64,000 nt of DNA from Atriophallophorus winterbourni (taxonomy: Eukaryota > Platyhelminthes > Trematoda > Plagiorchiida > Microphallidae). The stretch lies in the NCBI GenBank assembly GCA_013407085.1, contig JACCGJ010002824.1:1-64000 (forward strand). Reading direction: 5' to 3'. The notes under the pieces were generated by a model, which was not told the DNA's origin, searched no databases, and worked only from the letters and a program-made list of their open reading frames with translations. Shown in pieces: positions 1 to 7,739 of this stretch (its first letter is position 1; the number at the start of each line of letters is the position of its first letter). The translations under genes and the position numbers were made by a program.

Positions 1-1000
1 CAACCAGTTTCCTTCTGACTTCACACGGTCAGATTTTAGAGAGCCGCCACAGTACTTGGTAAGTGTTTTGCACTTATTATGCGCATAGGACATTCCACAA
101 CATGAAACTTCATGACCAGGCGGTCCAGCGCTTGTTGCATTATATGACGGTCATCTCCCAGAAGTGCGATATCGTCCACATACACTAAAGCGGTAGCTCT
201 CTCACCAACCAGAAGTTCAACACCTGCGCCCATCAGATCAGCTAAAGCTTTCCTTAAGATATCGTCAGTCGCGAAGTTAAAAAGGAAAGGTGAGATAAAG
301 CAGCCCTGTCGCACCCCGATGGAGATACTGAACGAGTACAACAGTCCGTGCGCTCAAATCCCGCCCTAACTTTGGCAACATAATAATTTCAAGATACAAA
401 CATACTTCTCGTCTCAGCAGACAGTTCCAAAGTAGTTTGCGAACGATTGAATCGTAAGCCGCTCGGGTGTCAAGGAATACCGGGATACAAAAGCTTGGCG
501 TTGCTCCAGTAATTGAAGGAGTGTGGGGATTTGATCTATACACATTCGATCGGAACGAAAACCAGTTTGTTCCTCACGGATTTCAGGAATCCCTCTTTGG
601 TTGAGTGGGCGCCTCGATAGAAATCGATAATGGTGTGGTGTTCCGTATCCTCAAAATAAATGGGTGCAAAAGGCCAGTTAACCCGTGCATCAAAATGTTT
701 TGTCCACCACTCCACGTGGCTGTGCATGTTAAAAACTGGTCAACCATCTGCCTCACGTATCACCTCAATGATGCCTGGTCGCCCGCTTCCAGTAGTTCTG
801 ATGAGCTGGAACAATTTTCTGAAATCGCCTTCAGGCGCCGCATGTTCCATCATTTCTGTAGCCTTAGAACTCTACCACCTTTGCACACGTATATCGAATG
901 AACAAAAAGCATTTACCACTGCCAACTCGAAATGGCATTTTTATAAGAGTAGCCTCTCTTACTTGGCTCAAACAGCTGCGAGCGTTCACAGCTAAACTAA
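1..1000 (-). mobile_element. RTE-like LINE, reverse transcriptase remnant
   Basis: Reading leftward from about 1000, broken frames encode a LINE reverse transcriptase. Around 560-850 is the pre-RT segment. Around 430-480 is the palm motif FLDTRAAYDSI. Around 270-320 is VRQGCFISPFLFNF, and around 168-190 is ALVYVDDIALLG, which carries the catalytic YVDD. The segments lie in different frames (36-341, 277-543, 536-900), so the copy is dead. VRQGC with FNF and YVDD is typical of RTE/SR2-like non-LTR elements; the clade call is inference. The copy is cut by the window edge. Confidence 0.8.
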
Positions 1001-1089
1001 CTGCAGTTAGGGCGACATGTCTCCTTGGTTGGGGTTCAAGAGACGGGAATCCGCAATGGCTTCTTACTCTTATTGATATGGCTCACACC

Positions 1090-1919
1090 GTGACAACAGA
1101 TAGCGTGGTAAAATTAAAAATGACAAGATTCAACGTTGGCGTTTAGAGCTGTCACGATACCAGCATGATGTGGTTTACCGACCAGGCCGACAGAATCAAG
1201 CAGCGGATGCACGTTCGCGCGCCGTATGTGGTTTTGTGGAACCATTAATAAAACTGCGTCAACCGCTTCATGCACTTCATTCGAGCGCGAAAATTTCCTT
1301 ACTCCTTGAATGAGGTTCGTGAAATGACTGCTTATTGTTCTGTCTGTTGTGAAATAAAGCCTCAATACATCAAACCTACAGGCGCCCACTTGATAAAGGC
1401 TACCCAGCCTTTCGACAGACTCAGTCCCGATTTCAAAGGGCCAATACCATTAACAAGAGTTACATGCTAACAATCATCGATGAATATTCCCACTTCCCGT
1501 TCGCTTTTTCTTGCCCTGATAAGACATCACAAACTATCATCAATTGCCTTCGTGCAGTTTTCACAGCATTTGGCACGCCGGGTTTTATACACTCTGATCG
1601 CGGTCCCTCTTCCATGTCTACTGAACTAAGACAATTCCTCCACAAAAATGGCATCGCTGCTAGCCGTACAACGCCATATAATCCACAGTGCAACGGTCAA
1701 GTGGAACGGCTCAATAGGAATTTATGCAAGTCGATTCTACTTACTCTGAAATCCCGCGGTCTCTCCTTACTAGCCAATGGGAGACGGTCCTTCTAGATGC
1801 ACTGCACTCATTTCGGTCGCTACTGTACACCGCTATAAACACGACACCACACGAACGCCCATTCGCATACAATCGTCGGTCAGTGACTGGTACTACCCTT
1901 CCTACGTGGCCAACTACAC
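1090..1919 (+). mobile_element. Old Ty3/gypsy copy, RNase H end and integrase (5' part)
   Basis: A degenerate gypsy pol related to the younger element at 1920-5896. It starts in the RNase H C-terminus (RYQHDVVYRPG near 1155). It continues through the integrase HHCC knuckle (CSVCCEIKP, 1335-1365) and the core. The DDE residues remain visible in SPDFKGP, HSDRGPS and GQVERLN. Frame changes occur near 1460 and 1790. The copy stops at TTLPTWPTT, exactly where the LTR of the younger element begins, and resumes at 5902. The younger element was therefore inserted into this one. Confidence 0.85.
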
Positions 1920-2082
1920 TGTCATGTTGTATACGTAAACTTTGATCATAACTGTCACATGTCTCATCTATTGCACTCTTCTTTTGCAGCTTTGTATACT
2001 GGAATTTTCTAGTTGATTAAAGCCTTACAATCAGGCGTTGTCTTCTAACCGTGTGGCTGCTCATTCATTCTGTTCTACAACA
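1920..2082 (+). repeat. Gypsy A 5' LTR
   Basis: A 163-bp LTR beginning TGTCATGTTG and ending TTCTACAACA. It is repeated at 5722-5896 with one T/C difference near the end. It contains ATTAAA at 2016-2021, a possible polyadenylation signal. The segment 2004-2021 is perfectly complementary to 2084-2101, just inside the element. Confidence 0.93.
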
Positions 2083-2083
2083 A

Positions 2084-2101
2084 TTTAATCAACTAGAAAA
2101 T
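2084..2101 (+). promoter_or_regulatory. Putative self-primer binding site of gypsy A
   Basis: Between the LTR end (2082) and the gag ATG (2100-2102) there are only 17 nt, and no TGG-initiated tRNA-complementary PBS is visible there. Instead tttaatcaactagaaaat (2084-2101) is the exact reverse complement of LTR positions 2004-2021. In Tf1/sushi-type elements the PBS pairs with the transcript's own 5' end, which serves as primer. Function here is inferred from position and complementarity; the transcription start is unknown. Confidence 0.65.
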
Positions 2102-3002
2102 GGACCGTCTTCTTCACCCTGAACGATTCGATACTGATCCGAATTCCTGCGATGCTACTGAATCTTGAGAACACTGGTTTTTAACGTTCACAAACTTCCT
2201 CGACATAATTCAATCATTGAACCCTGATAAATTGAAAACTCTTATCCACTTCCTGTCTTCCTCCGTCTACAAACTCATTTCTGGATACACCGATTATGAA
2301 ACCGCCATATCTGCTTTGCACTCATTATACGTTCAACCTAAGAATGAAATATTTTCACGCCATTTACTTGCTACTTGTAAACAATCCCACGCTGAAAATC
2401 TCGACCAGTTCATGCAAAAGCTCCGTAATTTGGCAAAGGATTGTAATTTTAAAGCTGTTAGCGCGGAGCAGAATTAAGAAGACGCTATTCGTGACGCTTT
2501 CATAAGCGGACTAATTTCCAGCTCTATTCGTCAAAGATTATTAGAACATAAATCACTTGTTGTGAAATCCGCTTTCAATCAGGCGAAAGCACTTGATCTC
2601 GCTCAACAACAGGCGGTTTCATTTAGCCAATCTGTTCCCAGTTCCTACGGTGCAGCCGTTGTTGAATCAACCCATTCTACCTGAAAAGGCCTGGGCAACC
2701 TGACAGTATCTTAGCCCACGTGCAGTCTCTGACTGTGCGGCACTTTGCCTGGATCAGGCTTGTGCTTTCATACATACATACATACCGTTGCTCGAAATCA
2801 TGATAATCCAGAGGCAACTGTGGCGGCAGCTCGTACGAATTGTTTCTTTTGTGGATACGATCGTCATCCGCGCTATAAGTGTCCTGCGAAAGATGCTCTA
2901 TGTAAGTCTTGTGGAAAAAAGGACATTTCCACAAAGTATGCCGTTCGAGTGACAAATCCAAATATGCGTCTTTTGCTACTCCTTTTCTTTCTTCTGCCAT
3001 AA
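2100..3002 (+). pseudogene. gag: Gypsy A gag (nonsense codons, SINE insertion)
   Basis: The gag frame opens at ATG 2100 (MDRLLHPERFDTDP). It continues in one frame through stops TGA 2166-2168 and TAA 2475-2477. It has recognisable capsid-like sequence (AISALHSLYVQPKNEIFSRH, then SGLISSSIRQRLLEHKS). A SINE A fragment sits at 2687-2786. Beyond it the same frame gives two zinc knuckles: CFFCGYDRHPRYKC, and CKSC followed by GHFHKVC in the next frame. The frame ends with a stop at 3000-3002. The change of frame occurs at the run AAAAAAG (2915-2921), within the second knuckle, which is either a -1 slippery site or a one-base loss. Confidence 0.85.
2687..2786 (+). mobile_element. SINE A, 5'-truncated copy inside gypsy A gag
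   Basis: The 3' part of the SINE A family. It starts at AGGCCTGGGCAACC and ends in the family's (ATAC)n tail, CATACATACATACATACC at 2769-2786. The same core recurs at 6494-6726, 7374-7612 and 11935-12183. Gag coding resumes right after the tail (VARNHDNPEATV). I could not define a target-site duplication. Confidence 0.8.
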
Positions 3003-4309
3003 CTACAGCTGAAGCCCCAACCAGTCTTGCCAAAGCAGTTACTCAAATAATTGTCAATGGTGTACCTCTACAAGCTTTAGTCGATACCGGAAGCTCTAAA
3101 AACTTCGTTTCTGAAACAATCGTGCAACAAAATCGCTGGCCCGTCCTCGAATCTACTAATCAAATCACATTGGCTTCTACTTCCATGCTGAGCCAAACGA
3201 AAGGCCATTGCTTTGTGTCTCTCGTACATAAAAATGACGTCTACCAAAACATAAAACTATCTATTCTTCCAAATCTATGCGCCGATGTTTTGCTAGGACA
3301 CGACTTTCTTCAACGCCATCGATCAGTCGAAATACCGTTTGAAGGAATGAAACCACCATTCTCTCTCTGTAGTTTGTCGGTTGCCCTGCTACCGCCAACA
3401 TCACTTTTCACTCACTTACAACGAGATTGTCGTCCTATATCTACAAAGTCAAGAAGACATAGTCACGATGATGAACTCTTTATTCGTTCAGAAATCACGA
3501 AAATACTCAATGATGATATAATCGAACCCTCCCAATCACCTTGGCGAGCACAGGTTCTGGTGACAACGAATGAAAAACACAAAAAGCGCATGGTTGTTGA
3601 CTACAGCCAGACAATCAATCGATATACTTTATTAGATGCGTACCCTTTGTCGAGAATCGACGACTTGATTGAAAAAATTTCACAATTCGCGGTCTTCAGT
3701 GCACTTGATTTACAAAGTGCATATCACCAGGTTCCAATAAAGCGAAATGACCGACTCTATACGGCGTTTGAGGCTTGTGGCAATTTGTATCAATTCCGGC
3801 GTATCCCTTTCGGGGTAACCAACGGGGTTGCCTGTTTTCAACGTGCCATGGATGAATTAATTCGTGACGAATCTCTTCAAGGAACGTTCGTTTACGTTGA
3901 TAACATATGTGGGCGAGACGAAAAGGAGCACGAAGTCAACCTCAACAAATTTCTACAAGTCGTTGAAAAATACGGTCTGACTCTAAATCGCACCAAATGT
4001 ATTTTCTCGGTCAGGCAAATCAAGTTGTTGGGCTATGAAGTGTCTGCTTGTAATGTCCAACCAGACCCAGATCGGTTCGAAGCTCTACTGAAACTTCCGC
4101 CGCCATTTGATCTGAAAGCACAACAGAGGATTATCGGAATGTTCGCATATTACTCACAGTGGTTTTCTAGATTTTCTGATAAGATACATCCACTAGTTCA
4201 GAACAAATCTTTTCCACTTTCAGGCGAAGCCTTAGCATCGTATGAAACCTTAAAGGCCGAACTGGTCCAAGCATCACTTTTCTCGATTGACTCCAACGTG
4301 CCCTGGTAG
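2909..4309 (+). pseudogene. pol: Gypsy A pol: protease and reverse transcriptase
   Basis: An open frame of 466 codons. It contains the end of the second gag zinc knuckle (GHFHKVC), an aspartic protease with ALVDTGSS (DTG at codons 59-61), and the RT fingers and palm (VVDYSQTINRYT; SALDLQSAYHQVPI; IPFGVTNGVACFQRAMD). The YxDD box reads FVYVDNICG at codons 327-335. The second catalytic aspartate is therefore asparagine (AAC at 3902-3904), which should abolish polymerase activity. The frame closes at 4309 in the RT-RNase H connection, and RNase H continues in other frames. The first codon is TTG, so this is the body of gag-pol and not an independent start. Confidence 0.92.
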
Positions 4310-5708
4310 TTGAAACCGATGCTTCCGACGTAGCAATCTCTGCTACACTCAATCAAAGCGGACGACCGGTTGCATTTTTTCTCGAACTTTATCCCCCAGC
4401 GAACACAATCATCCAGCTGTTGAGAAAGAAGCTTGCGCCATTGTCGAAGCGATACGTAAATGGAAACATTATCTTCTCGGTTATCATTTTAAACTGATTA
4501 CTGATCAAAGATCAGTTGCTTCCATGTTCGATAATAAAGTGGCCAGCAGAATCAAAAATGATAAAATCCAGCGTTGGCGTATTGAACTTTCACAATACTC
4601 GTATGACATAGTATACCGACCAGGTGCTGACAATATCGTGGCAGATACTTTATCTCGTGCTTTCTGTGCGAATGTTCACTCATTATCCGAATTAAAGACA
4701 AATCATTGCTCTTTGTGCCACCCCGGAATTACTCGAACATTCCATTATATCCGTTCGAAAAATTTGCCATTTTCTCTCGATGATGTAAAAACAGTTATTC
4801 GACAGTGCGCTGTTTGCTCACAATTAAAACCCAAGTTTTTCCATCCATACAATGAACCCCTAATCAAAGCTACCCATCCATTCGAACGTTTGAGTATGGA
4901 TTTTAAAGGACCGATCCCTTCTACAACCAAAAATCGTTATTTATTAACAATTGTTGATGAATTTTCTCGTTTTCCGTTCGCTTTTCCATGTCCCGATATC
5001 TCCAGCTCTACTGTTATTTCCCAACTAATTGAACTGTTTTCTGTATTCGGTATGCCATCTTATGTGCATTCTGATCGTGGTTCATCGTTCATATCTACAG
5101 AACTCAAATCCTTTCTGCATTCTCGAGGCATAGCGACGAGTCGAACTACATCATACAACCCTCAGGGTAATGGGAAAGTGGAGCGTTTGAATAGTACCCT
5201 GTGGAAAACAACATCTTTGTGTTTGCGAGAAAGGAGCTTATCTGTAGAACATTGGGAATATGTGCTTCCTGATGCATTGCACGCAATCCGATCACTTCTA
5301 TACACTGCCACCAATGAAACACCTCACGAGCGCATGTTTAAACACAATCGCAAGTCCCCTGTCGGCACTACTCTTCCTCATTGGCTCATGGAGCCTGGAC
5401 CAATACTGTACCGAAGAAATACGAGTACATCAAAGTCTGAACCGATCGCAGAAGAAGTTGAACTGTTAGAAAGTAATCCCCAGTACGCCCACATTCGTTT
5501 GTCTGACGGTCGTGAGGAGACGGTGTCACTTCGTCATCTTAGTCCAATGAATGAGACATCTCACTCATTAGAAGTTACATCCCACAATCACACTACATCG
5601 AACGAACCGGTCGAGAATTCAGATGCGACACCGAGATGTAACGTGGATCAATTGATATCCCAGCAACAAAGAGTTAGACCATATAATCTTCGAACGCGAG
5701 AGGTTTGA
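4303..5708 (+). pseudogene. pol: Gypsy A pol: RNase H (frameshifted) and integrase
   Basis: RNase H starts in a second frame (VVETDASDVAISATLNQ, about 4310) and shifts again near 4385. From 4524 a 394-codon frame runs to the end of pol. It contains RNase H C-terminus YDIVYRPGADN; an integrase zinc domain (HCSLCHPG ... CAVCSQLKP); a catalytic core with D in SMDFKGP, D in HSDRGSSF and E in GKVERLN; then the C-terminal MEPGPILYRRN and a basic tail. The DDE triad is intact. The frame ends 14 bp before the 3' LTR. Confidence 0.9.
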
Positions 5709-5721
5709 CGGCTGGGGAGAA

Positions 5722-5896
5722 TGTCATGTTGTATACGTAAACTTTGATCATAACTGTCACATGTCTCATCTATTGCACTCTTCTTTTGCAGCTTTGTATA
5801 CTGGAATTTTCTAGTTGATTAAAGCCTTACAATCAGGCGTTGTCTTCTAACCGCGTGGCTGCTCATTCATTCTGTTCTACATTCTGTTCTACAACA
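5722..5896 (+). repeat. Gypsy A 3' LTR
   Basis: A 175-bp copy of the 5' LTR. Relative to 1920-2082 it has one substitution (CCGCG for CCGTG) and a 12-bp tandem duplication of ATTCTGTTCTAC just before the end. It is preceded by a purine-rich GGCTGGGGAGAA (5710-5721), the likely polypurine tract, and followed by the TSD copy TACAC. Confidence 0.93.
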
Positions 5897-5901
5897 TACA
5901 C

Positions 5902-6380
5902 CCAGTATTGTGTTGCTCAAGAAACATTCCCGAGATTCCAAATATGATACTTTTGTTGATGAAGTTAAATTGTTAGAATGCAACCCGCATTATGCCAACG
6001 TCCAGAAGATACAGTTTCAATCCTTCATTTAACTCCAAAAGGTGACGATTGTCTGAAGGCCACTCGCCATACCAATCTCGAGGAAAACACTCCTGTTAAA
6101 ACTGACGAACATTCTGAAATTCCTTAATTCGGTACTCATGATTGCGCAAAGTCCCTCGCTCCCTATTTTAATCAACCTGACGCAACTGAATCGAAACTCG
6201 AAGATCAAATTCCGCGAGGGGAGAATGCTAGGATTGAATTTTGCTGCTATATGCTTTATTACCATTTTCTACTCTATTCATAATACACACCATATTCTCT
6301 CTCTTGGCAACCACTGTACTCCAAATATGAATCGAATAAAGCCTAGTTTACAGGCAATCATTCTTCTCATTTGTTTGTTT
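5902..6380 (+). mobile_element. Old Ty3/gypsy copy, integrase tail and putative 3' LTR
   Basis: Continuation of the old copy at 1090-1919 after the nested insertion. Frames around 5905-6000 give DEVKLLECNPHYANV, aligning with EEVELLESNPQYAHI in the younger element. The coding remnant ends near 6215. As in the younger element, it is followed by a GGGGAGAATG segment and then an AT-rich stretch with an AATAAA signal near 6336. I take this stretch as a decayed 3' LTR. The right edge is uncertain because a minus-strand gypsy piece starts at about 6385. Confidence 0.65.
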
Positions 6381-6384
6381 GATC

Positions 6385-7010
6385 GATCAATCAGAACATC
6401 AACTTCTTCCACTATAGGTTTATACTTTAAAATACGTCTGTTTCTGTGGTAGAATATCGGTCCAGGTTCTATAAGGAAGAGTTGCACCGATTATGTATGT
6501 ATGAAATCACAAGCCTGATCCAGGCAAAGTGCCGCAAAGTCAAAGAGTGCACGTGGGGTAAGATACTGTCAGGTTGCCCAGGCCTAGACAGATAAAGGGA
6601 AGGAAAATAGCAATGGTAGAGAGACTCCAGCGTGTATTCGCATAGTTTACTACCGTTGGCAAATCAATTTAGCACGGTCTTAGCTGCACAGCACAGAAGT
6701 GCTGCACGATTGCACATCCATGCAACCAACCGAGTAGTGACTTGCGATTATGCTGGAACATGCGCTTATGTGGTGTTTCATTGGTGGCAGTGCACAAAAG
6801 TGATCGTATTGCATGCAATGCATCGGGGAGCACGTTTCTATTGTTCTGTTGATAATCCCCTTTATCGCAAGCACAAGGACGTTGTTTTCCCTAGGGTAAC
6901 ATTCAGGCGCTCCACTTGTCCGTTACCTTGAAGGCAGTTGCCTTACAGGTCGCACTTGGTTGCACAAAGGCTAGAGAACCTGACTCGAACAAACGCTGAG
7001 TAGTGCTGGG
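6385..7010 (-). mobile_element. Minus-strand gypsy integrase fragments split by SINE A
   Basis: Read on the minus strand, 7010-6738 gives GNGQVERLNVTLGKTTSLCL and then a stretch including DALHAIRSLLCTATNETPH and FQHNRKSLLG. These match the integrase of gypsy A. The frame is broken by stops. After the SINE A at 6494-6726 the coding remnant resumes at 6485-6385 with LIEPGPIFYHRN and YKPIVEEVDVL. This is one decayed gypsy integrase C-terminus, in opposite orientation to its neighbours at 5902-6380, with a SINE inserted. Confidence 0.75.
6494..6726 (-). mobile_element. SINE A copy
   Basis: A near-complete member of the SINE A family on the minus strand. The head is at 6726 (GTTGCATGGATGTGCAATCG) and the (ATAC)n tail at about 6494-6504. 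An A-box-like TTTGCCAACGG lies near 6650-6660. It is closely similar to the copy at 11935-12183, which has a perfect 13-bp target duplication. This copy is inserted in a gypsy integrase fragment. Confidence 0.75.
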
Positions 7011-7373
7011 GACGCCGTTTTGTACCCAAATTCCAAGACTCTTCAAAGCCGACTCACCGTAGCGCTAGGCTCAGTTGGCGTATTCCTTTGCCTGGGTGAG
7101 GTCCAAAAGCTCCACCTAATAGTTGGCTGGAAACTTTATAAGATATGGCTGCAAACCGAAGTATTTTATTGTTTCGTAATTTTTTTAATTCGGTATTATT
7201 TAATGAAAAAACAAAAACAAAACAAAAAAATCACATGCAGTGAAACTACAAAAACAAGCTGCTTTTTGCGCATTTGCTTTTGCATGTTCCGCTTACCTAA
7301 TTTCCTTTTTTGACGCGCTTGCTTATCTGCTTTTCATGCTTCATATTGCTTGGCACTTTGTCTGTCTCCAGAC

Positions 7374-7612
7374 TTGTGCACGGATGTGCAATCGTGCAGC
7401 ATTTTTGTGCTGTGCGGCGAACATCGTGCTAAATTGATTGGCCACCGGTAGTGAGCTGCACGCTGAAACACGCTGGAGTCTCACTACCATTTCTGTCCCC
7501 CATCATATCTGTCTAGGCCTGGTCAACCTGACAGTATCTTAGCCCATGTGCAGTCTCTGACTGTGCAGCAATTTGCCTGGATCAGGCTTGTGATTTCATA
7601 CCATACCATACC
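7374..7612 (+). mobile_element. SINE A copy (plus strand)
   Basis: The same family in the opposite orientation to 6494-6726. The head GTGCACGGATGTGCAATCG begins at about 7374. The internal GGTAGTGAGCTGCACGC lies near 7445, and the tail (CATAC)n is at 7597-7612. It ends immediately upstream of the endonuclease remnant of the LINE at 7740. The region 7011-7373 between the gypsy fragment and this SINE shows no coding feature that I recognise. Confidence 0.75.
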
Positions 7613-7739
7613 TTCAAGGTACAGTAGAACTTCAGGCCGTGCACGGCGATTCGACTCCATTAAGCAGCACACCAAAAAACGTGCCGATTCCTCGCGTATT
7701 ACGCCCGAGGATCAAACAGGACTAAGTAAGAATATATCG

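Larger units (their letters stand above)
1920..5896 (+). mobile_element. Gypsy A: CsRn1/Boudicca-like Ty3/gypsy LTR retrotransposon, defective
   Basis: A complete LTR-to-LTR insertion of 3977 bp flanked by the 5-bp duplication TACAC (1915-1919 and 5897-5901). Order: short 5' LTR, an 18-nt self-complementary primer segment, gag with two CX2CX4HX4C-type knuckles, protease (DTG), RT, RNase H, integrase, 3' LTR; no env. The knuckles and short LTRs resemble the CsRn1 clade known from trematodes. It is defective: two nonsense codons in gag, a SINE A insertion, YVDN in place of YVDD in RT, and at least two frameshifts in RNase H. The LTRs differ by one substitution and one 12-bp duplication. Confidence 0.93.

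Noticed and set aside
6494..7612. DNA transposon or MITE with long terminal inverted repeats
   Set aside because: The inverted arms are two SINE A copies, each with an (ATAC)n tail as in the solitary copy at 11935. The interior is gypsy integrase sequence with no transposase.
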